Shown one piece after another: positions 25,066 to 34,398 of a stretch of DNA of 64,000 bases. The number at the start of each line of letters is the position of its first letter. Positions within the stretch are counted from its first letter, which is position 1. Location: NCBI GenBank assembly GCA_020632575.1, contig JACKFH010000002.1:325968-389967 (forward strand), written 5' to 3'. The position numbers and the translations under genes are program-made. The stretch is from Candidatus Omnitrophota bacterium (GTDB taxonomy: Bacteria; Hinthialibacterota; Hinthialibacteria; OLB16). The notes under the pieces were generated by a model, which was given only the letters and a program-made list of their open reading frames with translations, did no database searches and was not told the origin of the DNA.

Positions 25066-26043
25066 ATGACGCACTATTGGCCAATCCCTTTTATCGAAGA
25101 GAAAACCTTCTCCTCGATCGAGGAGAAAAAGACGGTCGCTCTGGTGACAACCGCCGCGGCTTGGGCGGCAGTGGAAAGTCGCTTGAATCTCTCCCTTGTT
25201 TGGCAAGCCGAAATGAATGAGGCCACGGTTCCCGCATGGCGGAAACTTCTCGACACAATAGAGGGGGAAGTGATCTATGCGGTTGGAGGGGGCCTCGCGG
25301 TGGACGCCGCCAAATACCTTGCCGCCGAGAAAGATCTTCCGCTTGTCTGCCTACCCACCGCACTTTCCGTCGATGCGTTTTTGACCTGGGCTTCCGGTTA
25401 TCGAGAGGGTGATTGTGTCCGTTACGTGGAAACCCGCTGCCCGGATCGTCTTATCATCGATTACGATGTGCTCGCCTCCGCGCCGGAATCGATCCGGGCG
25501 GCCGGGATTTGCGACACCTTGTCGATCGCCACGGGCCGGTGGGATTGGAAATACGCCGAAGAGAAGGGAATGAACACGGAGGCGACCCGATTCATTCCTT
25601 ATATCGACCGAATGGCCGAGGCTATTCTAAACGGATCTCTCGATTGCGCGGCTTCCGCCGGCAGGGGGGAAAGGGATGGGCTTAAGCAACTACTCGACGG
25701 TCTCGCGATGGAAGTTCAAATGTGCAACCTCATTGGCCATTCCCGGCCGGAGGAGGGGAGCGAGCATTATTTCGCCTACTCGGTTGAGAACACCATGGGG
25801 AAAGGTCTTCCACACGGAGATTTGGTTGGCCCGGGCATCCTCTTAATGGCTGAATTTCAGGGTCAGGAGACCGCTCCATTGAGAAAAGCGCTCGAGGATT
25901 GCCAGATCCCATTGAACAGCATTCCCAACCCGGTCATCCGGGAAACACTGCTAAACCTTCCGGATTATTGCCGAAAACAGGGCCTCCCCCATGGGATTGC
26001 TCATGATTTGACCCAGGATCAAATCGACCGACTCGTCCCGTGA
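25066..26043 (+). CDS. sn-glycerol-1-phosphate dehydrogenase-like protein (AraM/EgsA family)
   Basis: About 325 residues of the metal-dependent polyol dehydrogenase superfamily. The NAD(P)-binding glycine motif VGGGLAVDAAKYLA precedes LPTALSVDAFLTWASG. The three metal ligands of the family are visible as Asp in AAGICDTLS, His in EEGSEHYFAY and His in LPHGDLVGPG. The SRPEEGSEH segment is characteristic of the AraM/archaeal G1PDH group. The enzyme would interconvert dihydroxyacetone phosphate and sn-glycerol-1-phosphate. In bacteria such proteins make glycerol-1-phosphate for special lipids or polymers, and the substrate may differ. The ATG at 25066 is used because an upstream start falls inside a terminator; the ribosome-binding site is weak. 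Confidence 0.75.
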   Translation: MTHYWPIPFIEEKTFSSIEEKKTVALVTTAAAWAAVESRLNLSLVWQAEMNEATVPAWRKLLDTIEGEVIYAVGGGLAVDAAKYLAAEKDLPLVCLPTALSVDAFLTWASGYREGDCVRYVETRCPDRLIIDYDVLASAPESIRAAGICDTLSIATGRWDWKYAEEKGMNTEATRFIPYIDRMAEAILNGSLDCAASAGRGERDGLKQLLDGLAMEVQMCNLIGHSRPEEGSEHYFAYSVENTMGKGLPHGDLVGPGILLMAEFQGQETAPLRKALEDCQIPLNSIPNPVIRETLLNLPDYCRKQGLPHGIAHDLTQDQIDRLVP

Positions 26044-26143
26044 GAGCCCGGACCCCGGCAACGCTCTGTCCAACCCCCGCTTTTTCAGACTAAAATAGGG
26101 TTTCGGATTGTCCGATATTTTGTTTGTGATTTTGAAAGACCGA

Positions 26144-28156
26144 ATGAATAAACTCATCACCATAAAGCGCCTCCTTGTTTGCGCGATCCTTCTAGCCGCG
26201 TTGGGAGTCCATTCTTTCGCCTACTTGACTGTCGATATGAGGGACCACGGGCGTTTTCTCCGCATTGTCGGTCAAAATAGTGGCGACCGGACAGGGACAT
26301 ATGTCGGTCTCATAAACATGGTGGGAGATCCCACACCCGATCTCATCGTCTCCAGCGAATTCGCCGAAGACTATAACGATGACCACAATGTGGGACGAAT
26401 CGACATTTTCGATGGCGCGACTTTACCCGAGGTGGGGTATATCGAACTCGAGAATCCGATTCCCAGGCCGGCCCTCACCATCTTTGGGGAACGAGACGAT
26501 GGCGCATTCGGGCGCAAGGTGGCGGTGGGCGATTACGATGGCGACTCTGTCCTCGATCTTGCCGTGGCGGCGCCCCTCTACGACTCCAACGGCGAAAACC
26601 AAAGCGGCCGTGTTTACCTCTTTTTTGGCGGGGTGGTCGTACCCACAGCCGGTGGAACCTTATTCCAACTGAATTCGGACCACCTGAACGCGGACCAAGC
26701 CCATGTCATCATCGACGGCGCCTACCGACGAGATCAGGTGGGAACGGAGATGGAGGCGGCTGACTTTGACCGCGATGGCCGTGACGACCTGGTGCTCGCC
26801 GCTCCCAACACGCTCGAGGATCTTCCGAATGAATCGGGCCGAGTCTTTGTCCTCCATGGGCGATCCGATTGGACAACCAACATTCGCTTAATCGAAGCTC
26901 TGGACCCGGTTTCATTTCCCGACTTTCAGACCTATGACCACCAGATCCGAATTATCGAGGGACCCTATGAGTTCGCCAGGATAGGGGAAACGCTCGGGAG
27001 CGCGGACCTCGACAACAATGGTTTTCCCGAATTGCTGTTGGGCGTTCCCAACGAGAACGTTGTGACCCAGGTTGGCAACAATGTCGCGACCCGCCTGCGA
27101 CCGGGCCGAATTCGCCTGTTCGAATCCCCCACACTGTTTCCGAACCCCCCATCGATCGACCCAATCCGATTGGCGGACGAGAATTCCGACTTCACTTTCA
27201 CCGGTGAATCGGAATACGACCTCTATGGTAAAGGGATCTTTGTCACCGATTGGAATGGAGATGGCGTGGACGATTTTTGGGCGGGGGTTCCATTCTGGGA
27301 GAGATACCCGGTCGATCCGGCGGACTACGCCGATGATGACGAAGGATTGGTGACGCTCTTCCGAGGAAGCGGATTGGTCGATCTTCCGAGCCGCTTCCTT
27401 TCCCACGAGGTCGTTTACCCCACCGGATATATCACCTCCATCGGCGGTCCGGATGACGAGACCGGTCCCAACGAAACGCTTTTCGGCGCCTCCATGACCG
27501 AGGGCGATGTCCTAGGCGCGGACGGTGTCACCGAATTGATTATCGGAGCCTCCCGGTACGACACCCCCGACAATAAGAACGACTCCGGCGCGGTATCGAT
27601 AGTTACACGGGCGCAGATGGCCAATCACCCGCCGAACTTCCCCCTCGAACTCGAATTCGACCCGGAAGCGGCAAGAATATTTGGCGAGGGCGACTATGAC
27701 CGATTCGGAATGCGACTCGCCTGCGGAGATATCTTTCCCGAGAGCGGGGACGAATTGGTGGTGGGCGCTCCTCAGGCGGATGGATTGCGCAACACCTCAG
27801 GAGTTGTTTACATTCTCAATGTGAATAGCCAAGCCTATCCCGCCGAGGGAGAGCCCACGCCCACAAGAGTCGATACCGCCACGCCCATTCCCACCTTCAC
27901 CTTCACCCCGACAAACACATTGACGCCATCCAACACCCCGACTGCCTCCGATACTCCAACGGCCTCCGACACTCCCACTGTCACGCCCACGTTTTCGCCG
28001 ACCGATCAGGCGTCGAGCAAGTTCGACTACGATAAGACGGGTGTCGTCGATTACCGCGATCTCTGGATGTTCTCCTCCCATTGGATGGAAGACGCGACAG
28101 GCTCATCAAGTCATGAGAGTCCCGACCTTGTCGATTTTCTGAATGAAATCGACTGA
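26144..28156 (+). CDS. Secreted FG-GAP (integrin-alpha-like) propeller with dockerin-like C-terminus
   Basis: About 670 residues: signal peptide (cleavage near HSFA-YL), then a chain of FG-GAP blades with calcium-loop motifs DYDGDSVLDLAVAAP, DFDRDGRDDLVLAAPN, DLDNNGFPELLLGVPN and DWNGDGVDDFWAGVP (about residues 60-560). A Thr/Pro/Ser linker (TPTNTLTPSNTP and similar, about 575-625) connects to a C-terminal dockerin-like EF-loop segment (KFDYDKTGVVDYRDLWMF). This architecture is typical of large secreted surface or extracellular proteins that bind carbohydrates or proteins in planctomycete-like bacteria. No enzymatic domain is visible. The start at 26144 gives a proper signal peptide. Confidence 0.8.
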   Translation: MNKLITIKRLLVCAILLAALGVHSFAYLTVDMRDHGRFLRIVGQNSGDRTGTYVGLINMVGDPTPDLIVSSEFAEDYNDDHNVGRIDIFDGATLPEVGYIELENPIPRPALTIFGERDDGAFGRKVAVGDYDGDSVLDLAVAAPLYDSNGENQSGRVYLFFGGVVVPTAGGTLFQLNSDHLNADQAHVIIDGAYRRDQVGTEMEAADFDRDGRDDLVLAAPNTLEDLPNESGRVFVLHGRSDWTTNIRLIEALDPVSFPDFQTYDHQIRIIEGPYEFARIGETLGSADLDNNGFPELLLGVPNENVVTQVGNNVATRLRPGRIRLFESPTLFPNPPSIDPIRLADENSDFTFTGESEYDLYGKGIFVTDWNGDGVDDFWAGVPFWERYPVDPADYADDDEGLVTLFRGSGLVDLPSRFLSHEVVYPTGYITSIGGPDDETGPNETLFGASMTEGDVLGADGVTELIIGASRYDTPDNKNDSGAVSIVTRAQMANHPPNFPLELEFDPEAARIFGEGDYDRFGMRLACGDIFPESGDELVVGAPQADGLRNTSGVVYILNVNSQAYPAEGEPTPTRVDTATPIPTFTFTPTNTLTPSNTPTASDTPTASDTPTVTPTFSPTDQASSKFDYDKTGVVDYRDLWMFSSHWMEDATGSSSHESPDLVDFLNEID

Positions 28157-28206
28157 AATCGCGGTTTCTTCAAATCATCTTCCGTGGGAAAATCGATTCC
28201 AAACGT

Positions 28207-29019
28207 TCACCACCTCTCTGGAACCATGTTTCGTTCATGAATGGGCGGACGTTTGTACCCGCTAGCGGATTGGCGTTTCGGCAATTTGATTTTCTTTGAG
28301 GGAAGTTTCTTATAGGGAATCAATGTGAGCAAATGGCCGATGCAGTTGAGCCGAGCCTTTTTCTTCTCGTCCGCGTTGACTTCATGCCAGGGGGCTTCCG
28401 CGATGTCGGTCGACTCGAACATGACATCCTTCGCTTTGGAATACTCCACCCAATGCGATCTCGACTTTAAATCCATCGGGCTGAGTTTCCATTGTTTGGA
28501 ACTGTCATTGATGCGCTGGAGGAATCGCTTTTCCTGTTCCTCGTCGCTGACCGAAAACCAATATTTAATCAGAATGATTCCCGAACGCACCAGCATTCGT
28601 TCGAATTCGGGGCATGTGTGCAGGAATTCCTGATACTCCTCGTCGGTACAGAATCCCATCACCCTCTCGACCCCCGCACGGTTGTACCAGCTCCGGTCGA
28701 ACAGGACCATTTCGCCGGCCGCCGGAAGATGGGAGACGTACCTCTGGAAATACCATTGAGTTTTTTCTCTTTCGGTGGGCGCGGGGAGAGCCACGACCCG
28801 ACAGATCCGAGGATTCAACTTCTCCGTAATGCGCTTGATCACTCCGCCCTTGCCGGCGGCATCGCGACCCTCGAAGATGACAACCACCTTAAGACCCTTT
28901 TCTTTGATCCATTCCTGTAGATGGACCAGTTCGACTTGGAGTTCCTCGAGGGATTTCTCATATTCCTCTTTCCCCAGTCGTTTTTCTTTCTTGGCCGCTT
29001 GCGCTTTATTTTTCGTCAT
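28207..29019 (-). CDS. ppk2: Polyphosphate kinase 2
   Basis: The 270-residue PPK2 uses polyphosphate to phosphorylate nucleoside mono- or diphosphates. Walker A is FEGRDAAGKGG. Walker B and lid are FDRSWYNRAGVERVMGF, and LPAPTEREKTQWYFQRYV is the conserved PPK2 helix. A basic tail (KLPKRQSASGYKRP) ends the protein. GGAG 7 bases before the ATG supports the start. The first 4 bases overlap the end of the upstream Na/Pi cotransporter gene, so phosphate uptake and polyphosphate use are translationally linked. Confidence 0.93.
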   Translation of the reverse strand: MTKNKAQAAKKEKRLGKEEYEKSLEELQVELVHLQEWIKEKGLKVVVIFEGRDAAGKGGVIKRITEKLNPRICRVVALPAPTEREKTQWYFQRYVSHLPAAGEMVLFDRSWYNRAGVERVMGFCTDEEYQEFLHTCPEFERMLVRSGIILIKYWFSVSDEEQEKRFLQRINDSSKQWKLSPMDLKSRSHWVEYSKAKDVMFESTDIAEAPWHEVNADEKKKARLNCIGHLLTLIPYKKLPSKKIKLPKRQSASGYKRPPIHERNMVPERW

Positions 29020-30725
29020 CGAATTTCTCCTTCGGAGTTCCTTTTGAATTGCGATAGGTGATTGGATTCTTCGGAAAGGATAGCCTTCGCGATGCGTTTG
29101 GCGAGGTAATAGATCCGCTTGGTTTGGTTGACGATCTCATTTTGGATTCGGAACAGGATAATTCGATTCGGTTCGTTGGCGAGGAGCCTTTCGCCGAGAC
29201 GATCGATGGTTTGGTTGGCGAGTTCATCGACCGTCTCCTTCATCTCGATCACACGCTCGGCCTCCGCAATTTTCTCTTCCTCCAGTGCCATCAAACTCAG
29301 GCGCAAAGCGAGTGAAACCGCCTCGAACAGTTGCTGCAATTTGAGTCGCGTTCCCGGACTGACCTCCAACCGATTCTCACGGACTTCCTCCGCCATCGAC
29401 ACGAAACTTGATTCCACGATATCCGCCGCGCTCATCAGGTAATTGCCAATCGCCAAAAGGGATTGAAGGCTGTGGGACTGCGATTCCGAGATTTCTTTTC
29501 CACCCAATTCTCTGGAGTAGGCCACAATGTGGTCGTAAAGCTGCTCGAGTTCGCCTGCCATTGTGACGATGACTTCCATCCGGTCGGGCCTGCCATGCAT
29601 CACGATTAACGGGGCCGCTTCCATCATATCCACCACCCGCCGTCCGATCCGTCCGATCTCGTGCCGGATCTGTTGGAGTGCAAGATCGGGCGTTCCGAGA
29701 TAAACCGGATCGATAAACTTGGGCTGGATCAGCTTCGGTTCGAGCCGAGGGGGAGCGGGCGCCAAGCGTTGCACAAGGCGACTAAGCGGACCCACGAACC
29801 CGATCAGCAGAATCGTATTCGCCACATTGAAGAAGGTGTGCGCATTGGCCAACTCGCGCGGCGCCTCCCTGGCGATTCGTTCGGCCGTGGGGAGGTCCGG
29901 GTAGGATGGAGAGATTGTGCGAACGAACTCCGCGAGGTAGCCGATCAAGGGGATCCAAATCAAAACGCCGATCACGTTGAACAGAATGTGAACCAACGCG
30001 ACCTGGAGGGCCTGCCTTGGCTTGCCCACGGAGGCCAGCAGCGCGGTGACACAGGTCCCGATGTTGGCCCCGAAAGCCAACACGATCCCGGCCTCCAAAG
30101 TGATCACGCCTTGGCTGATAAGGACGATCAGGATGCCTGTGGTCGCGGCCGAACTTTGCACCAGAGCGGTGAAGACGGCTCCCACCAGAATTCCAAGCGC
30201 GGGGTTGTCCATCTTCCCCATGAGGTCGATGAACGGAGGATACGAGCGGAGAGGGTAAGTCGACTGGCTCATCAACCCCATGCCGAAAAACACCATCCCC
30301 AACCCCATCACCATCAATCCATACTGCGAAATCCTTTTGTCCCGGGAAAGCGCCGAGACCGCGAATCCAACCGCTAGGATGAGGAGCGAATACCTGGAGA
30401 TGTCGAAAGCGATGATCTGCGCTGTCACTGTGCTCCCGATGTTCGCTCCCATGATGACACCCACCGTTTGCTGAAGCGTCATCAGCCCCGCCGAAACGAA
30501 CCCGACAAGAAGAACGGTGGTCACGGAGGAGGATTGTGTGAGGGTGGTGACAAAGGCTCCGGAAAAGACTCCGGAGAATCGGTTGGTGGTCAGCCTAGCG
30601 AGGACGTTCCGGAGACCCTTGCCGGTGGCTTGTTTGAGCGCGTCGGTCATCTGGCCCATTCCATAGAGGAAGAGCGACAGTCCGCCAAACAGACCAATAA
30701 GTATTCCCACAACGTCCAAGTCCAA
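29016..30725 (-). CDS. Na+/phosphate cotransporter (NptA/YjbB type) with PhoU-like domain
   Basis: The 569-residue protein has about 9-10 membrane helices with the two inverted PNaS repeats, each carrying a Gln-Ser-Ser motif (TTLTQSSSVTTVLL and TALVQSSAATTGIL) plus ANIGSTVTAQ and ANIGTCVTALL. The last 200 residues form a PhoU-like helical domain (VVDMMEAAPLIVMH onward). The start is a TTG, preceded by GAGG 5 bases away; no in-frame ATG precedes the first helix. It imports inorganic phosphate with sodium and shares an operon with ppk2, so imported phosphate may feed polyphosphate metabolism. Confidence 0.9.
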   Translation of the reverse strand: MDLDVVGILIGLFGGLSLFLYGMGQMTDALKQATGKGLRNVLARLTTNRFSGVFSGAFVTTLTQSSSVTTVLLVGFVSAGLMTLQQTVGVIMGANIGSTVTAQIIAFDISRYSLLILAVGFAVSALSRDKRISQYGLMVMGLGMVFFGMGLMSQSTYPLRSYPPFIDLMGKMDNPALGILVGAVFTALVQSSAATTGILIVLISQGVITLEAGIVLAFGANIGTCVTALLASVGKPRQALQVALVHILFNVIGVLIWIPLIGYLAEFVRTISPSYPDLPTAERIAREAPRELANAHTFFNVANTILLIGFVGPLSRLVQRLAPAPPRLEPKLIQPKFIDPVYLGTPDLALQQIRHEIGRIGRRVVDMMEAAPLIVMHGRPDRMEVIVTMAGELEQLYDHIVAYSRELGGKEISESQSHSLQSLLAIGNYLMSAADIVESSFVSMAEEVRENRLEVSPGTRLKLQQLFEAVSLALRLSLMALEEEKIAEAERVIEMKETVDELANQTIDRLGERLLANEPNRIILFRIQNEIVNQTKRIYYLAKRIAKAILSEESNHLSQFKRNSEGEIR

Positions 30726-30888
30726 CGATGCCTCGGCTCCTTTGGGAGGGATTGCTTATCCCTTCCATTATCGGAATCGAACGGGGGCGGGTTAATGATA
30801 TTAGTCGCAAAGGGATGGCGGTGTCGAAGACTCCGCCATTTTGAGCGTGCAGCGGGGTGGCCGCTGATTAGTAAAACGAAACCGAATG

Positions 30889-30960
30889 CGTCATAACCGC
30901 GGAGGCGGGTATCCATGGCCGGGGCCTACCCCCTGGATCCCTGCCTTCGCAGGAATGACG
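30889..30960. repeat. Imperfect inverted repeat, REP-like element
   Basis: The left arm CGTCATAACCGCGGAGGCGG (30889 on) and the right arm ending CGCAGGAATGACG (to 30960) are imperfect inverted repeats of about 30 bases, roughly 23 of 30 matching. The GGATCCCTGCC...GGAATGACG right arm resembles the palindromic intergenic repeats seen in many bacterial genomes. It occupies most of the gap between two convergent-free minus genes. Confidence 0.55.
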
Positions 30961-31010
30961 CGGATCAGACCTTCCGGCAGTTTCAAATCGTTTCCTTAGG
31001 AATCTTGAGT

Positions 31011-31484
31011 TTATTCCTGTACTTGAGGGATCTTAACCGTGGCGATCATGGCCTCGGTCTCCGGATCGAGATCCTGAGCCTCGGCGACGCTGGTCTTGGA
31101 GGTGGAGGATCCCGGGCAGCAAGAGGGGGCGCTCCCCTCTTTCGATGTGGCCGATCCGGCGCAACAGGGAGGAAGTTCGGCGCCAGCATCTGTCATGGAA
31201 GTCCCACTTCCAGCGCAGTGATCACAGGCGGCGCCCTTCTCTTTGGAGGCGATCAAAGCGCTTTCGGCCTGCTCGGCTTGTTGGAGCGTCATGCAACAGG
31301 CCGGCATGGAAGCGGTCTCCTCGCCGCCGCTCTCTAGGGCGAAATTCACCAACCGATTCTGAACCTCCCCGGCGGTGTCTTGTGTGTTTTTCTGGGAAAC
31401 CCAGGACCAACCGGTCCCGACCACAAGAAGAACGGTCAGAATGACGGGGATTTGGGCTGGGTGAAATTTTCTTTTTGAAGACAT
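31011..31484 (-). CDS. Membrane-anchored cysteine-rich protein (CC and CxxC motifs)
   Basis: The 157-residue protein has a basic start, one hydrophobic segment (residues about 11-27, IPVILTVLLVVGTGWSWV) and a periplasmic tail. The tail carries ACCMTL, ACDHCAGSG, PPCCAGSATS and SCCPGSSTS in a Gly/Ser/Ala-rich context: three adjacent Cys pairs plus one CxxC. Spaced Cys pairs of this kind could bind metals or form disulfides. I do not recognise the family. It is the only gene between the REP-like element and the HAD gene, and its neighbours share no obvious pathway. Confidence 0.6.
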   Translation of the reverse strand: MSSKRKFHPAQIPVILTVLLVVGTGWSWVSQKNTQDTAGEVQNRLVNFALESGGEETASMPACCMTLQQAEQAESALIASKEKGAACDHCAGSGTSMTDAGAELPPCCAGSATSKEGSAPSCCPGSSTSKTSVAEAQDLDPETEAMIATVKIPQVQE

Positions 31485-31546
31485 TCGATTTTCAATACTC
31501 CTCTTTTAAGACTCTTTTCAAATTGTACGGAGTGGGCTGACTTGGG

Positions 31547-32215
31547 TCAATCTGTCCGCCCGGCGGCGATCGTCTCCGTGAGTTCGGCAATCTCCTCGAG
31601 AGAGTCGACACACCAATCCACTCCCTCGCCTTCCCATCCCGAACGGTCGGTCATCCCGAAGGTCACTCCACAGAATTGGGTCCCGGCGTTCCGGGCCAAT
31701 AATCGATCCGGAGACGCGTCGCCGACCACCAGGCATTCCGCGGGCGAGACGCCCATCTCGGCGAGAATGGCTAGGAGGGAAGTGGGATCGGGCTTGAGCG
31801 GGAATCCCTCTCGATGTCCCCAGACCGCCCCCATCTTATCGGCGAACCCCAAATCGACCGCAATCTTCTGGACCAGGGAATCGAGCTTGTTGCTCAGGAC
31901 CCCGGTCTGGATTCCCAATTCCGCCAGACGATCGAGCATTTCCGAGGCGCCAGGATAAGTGTTGGTGAAATCGGTTGGATGATCCATATAGTAGGATTTC
32001 ACAAGTTCCATCATCCGATCGATTTCCTCGGAATTCGCCTCCGAGACCAACCCACTCAGAAGGTTCCGCAATCCATGCCCGACATGAGATTTAATCTCCG
32101 CGAACGATCTCTCTTCATGACCCAGGGAGGTGAGAGCATGGTTGGCGGCATGAGCGATGTCTTCGAAGGAATCCACCAGGGTTCCGTCGAGATCGAAAAT
32201 CACGGCTTGAATCAT
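31547..32215 (-). CDS. HAD-superfamily phosphatase (phosphoglycolate phosphatase-like)
   Basis: The 222-residue Gph-type HAD protein has motif I VIFDLDGTLVDSFEDI (nucleophile Asp with its +2 Asp), motif II GVLSNK, motif III Lys (GHREGFPLKPDPTSLLAIL) and motif IV LVVGDASPDRLLARNAG. The helical cap lies between motifs I and II. It would hydrolyse 2-phosphoglycolate or another small phosphate ester. It overlaps the upstream transglutaminase gene by 4 bases, so it is in an operon with it. The pairing with a surface-protein gene does not point to a specific substrate. Confidence 0.85.
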   Translation of the reverse strand: MIQAVIFDLDGTLVDSFEDIAHAANHALTSLGHEERSFAEIKSHVGHGLRNLLSGLVSEANSEEIDRMMELVKSYYMDHPTDFTNTYPGASEMLDRLAELGIQTGVLSNKLDSLVQKIAVDLGFADKMGAVWGHREGFPLKPDPTSLLAILAEMGVSPAECLVVGDASPDRLLARNAGTQFCGVTFGMTDRSGWEGEGVDWCVDSLEEIAELTETIAAGRTD

Positions 32216-34398
32216 GTTGTTTCCTTACTGGCTTTGAGTAGGGTCGCGGTGGCGTCACGGATCTCGTCGCTCCAGGATTCCGCTTGTTCCCCGTTGCCGA
32301 ACCGCGCCGCGTAGTAGAGGGCGAGAAACTGCTGGCAGGTCTCGGAGACCGATGGGATCGACTTTCGGATTCCCTCCATGAAATGCCGCGGCGTTTCCCA
32401 AGGGCTTCGGGTGATGCCCCGTTTCTTGAATTCTCGTTCGATCTTCAAAAAACAGCGAGTCGCGAGATGGTGACGATTTCGGTTCCTCCCAAACAGATTT
32501 AATTCGGGCAAACGGAGCGACCAGGCCTGGATATAGGGCGTGATTTCAGGGGCGATCTCGCGCAGCAGCCAAACCAAGAAGACCAGAAAGAGCAAACCCG
32601 CGATCGCATTCTGAAGGTTCGCGATGGTGATACGAAGGGCGAGGAGATGGGTTGAAAGGTATCCCAAGCCGCGGCTGGCGATGTCGAGCAAGTCGCGCTG
32701 GTTGTCCTTTGAATAGTCCAGGACATAACGGTTCCACTGAAGTTGGATGTAATCGTAAATGTCCACCAGGAAACCGATGTTCATCATCAGAGAGTTGGTG
32801 TGTTCGGTGGAGGAGGGGGTCGGATCCAAGGTGATCCATCCCTTGTCCTCGACATAGGCTTCGACCCAGGAGTGAGCGTCGCTCTGGCGAATGATCCGAT
32901 AGTCTCCGAAAAAGTTTTCCCGTCCCCCTCGGAAGCCCGTTACAAGCCGCGCGGGGATGCCTTTCGCGCGCAACATGAGCGCGAGTGTGGTGGCGAAATA
33001 TTCACAGTGACCCGCTTTCTTGTTGAAAACGAAATCGGAGAGATCCTTCGCTCCGGTCTCCTTGGTGTAATCCAACGTATAATCCTGCGAAGTCATGAGG
33101 GCCAGTTCGAGATCCCTCGCGAGTCCCTCCGGATCGTAATCCTCATTCCGATAGGCGGGGATCAATTCCGTGGCTCGGTCCTCGAGTTTTTCGATGAATT
33201 CCATGGGAATGGTCTCGATGTTCAGAGACCGAGCCAGAAGGTCCTTGGGCAGCCCCTCGTTCCAAGCCTGACCGATTAGCCCGCGAGATTCGGCCGCTGT
33301 TTCGTTCAAAAGAAGGAGATCGTATTCGTAAGTCCGAAAAGCATAATCCTCGCTCAAAGTCCCGGTCCAGCCATCCGAATCGAACATGATTTTGTCGAAG
33401 GAGCCTTTGACTCCCACTGTGAACTCCGGGGAGCGGCCATTGATTTCCGGTGTGAAGACCACCGGGCGGCCGAGTGAACTGACATGGACTTTGATTGGTT
33501 TGGTTAAGGTGTCGCTTTGTTCGATCCGTCTGCCCTGGAAATAGATCCAATCTTCCGAATTCTCCGATCGATCGATTCCTCTTGGATTGCTGACCCAGCC
33601 CTGATCCTTGTGGTTCCAGGTGTCCAACACGGCCCCTCGCCACCGTTGGACTCGCGAGGAATAGGGTTGTGGAACGAAAACACGGAGTGCGACGCGGTTG
33701 TCGGATTGAATTTCTCCCATTTCTCCCAGGACGACCTCATCGGAGAAACCGGTCACGCTCTCCTGGGTTACTTGAGTGGGTTGATAAGAGAGCGTTTGAG
33801 CCCGGGGGAGTATAGGGAAGATCAACAACCCGATTCCAATCGATATCCCGACAATCCAGTTTCCAATCACCTTCGTCCGGTCGATGAAATGCTTTTCGGT
33901 TTGGTGAAGCTCGTCGACATCGATGGTTTGATCTTTCTCTTGCAGGCCGCTCAAGAAATTGGCCACCAGAAGCGAGTGTGTGAGCACCACCACATAGGCG
34001 AGGAAAAGGAAAGGGTAGACCACCGAAGCGGTGATGGTCGACAAAACCGCCAAGTGGACCAAACCGACCGCTGCTATCCAAAAGTAATGGACCGGTTTCT
34101 TCGCCTCCCACAAGTAGAGCAGTTGAAAGAAAAGGGTGAACAGGACCAACAGCAGAATCGAGGGAAAAAGAAAGTACAACGCGCCGAAGAGGATCGAGAC
34201 TCCCGGCGCCCATTTCTCGAGGTTTCGGGATATCTTCAATCGTAGGAGGAAGGGGAAGGCGATCGCCAATCCGATCCCTAGCGGAATCGGGATCACCCCC
34301 GCGATCGTCATCGAAAGGATTCCGAGGAGGATGAGCTTCTTGAAGGGAGCGAGGAACTCATCCGGAACGACTCCGGTTAGATATTGAGGCTTAGGCAT
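32212..34398 (-). CDS. TgpA-like membrane transglutaminase (DUF3488/DUF4129)
   Basis: About 728 residues: five or six N-terminal membrane helices (about residues 20-200), a long periplasmic part and a transglutaminase-like core. The catalytic triad reads KKAGHCEYFATTLALMLRA (Cys), SDAHSWVEAYVEDKGW (His) and LDPTPSS (Asp). One more helix and a cytoplasmic tail (DUF4129-like) end it. TgpA proteins are periplasmic transglutaminases found beside DUF58 and MoxR genes. The start is the ATG at 34398; a longer frame overlaps the DUF58 gene. The 8-base overlap with DUF58 and 4-base overlap with the HAD gene show coupled translation. Confidence 0.85.
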   Translation of the reverse strand: MPKPQYLTGVVPDEFLAPFKKLILLGILSMTIAGVIPIPLGIGLAIAFPFLLRLKISRNLEKWAPGVSILFGALYFLFPSILLLVLFTLFFQLLYLWEAKKPVHYFWIAAVGLVHLAVLSTITASVVYPFLFLAYVVVLTHSLLVANFLSGLQEKDQTIDVDELHQTEKHFIDRTKVIGNWIVGISIGIGLLIFPILPRAQTLSYQPTQVTQESVTGFSDEVVLGEMGEIQSDNRVALRVFVPQPYSSRVQRWRGAVLDTWNHKDQGWVSNPRGIDRSENSEDWIYFQGRRIEQSDTLTKPIKVHVSSLGRPVVFTPEINGRSPEFTVGVKGSFDKIMFDSDGWTGTLSEDYAFRTYEYDLLLLNETAAESRGLIGQAWNEGLPKDLLARSLNIETIPMEFIEKLEDRATELIPAYRNEDYDPEGLARDLELALMTSQDYTLDYTKETGAKDLSDFVFNKKAGHCEYFATTLALMLRAKGIPARLVTGFRGGRENFFGDYRIIRQSDAHSWVEAYVEDKGWITLDPTPSSTEHTNSLMMNIGFLVDIYDYIQLQWNRYVLDYSKDNQRDLLDIASRGLGYLSTHLLALRITIANLQNAIAGLLFLVFLVWLLREIAPEITPYIQAWSLRLPELNLFGRNRNRHHLATRCFLKIEREFKKRGITRSPWETPRHFMEGIRKSIPSVSETCQQFLALYYAARFGNGEQAESWSDEIRDATATLLKASKETT

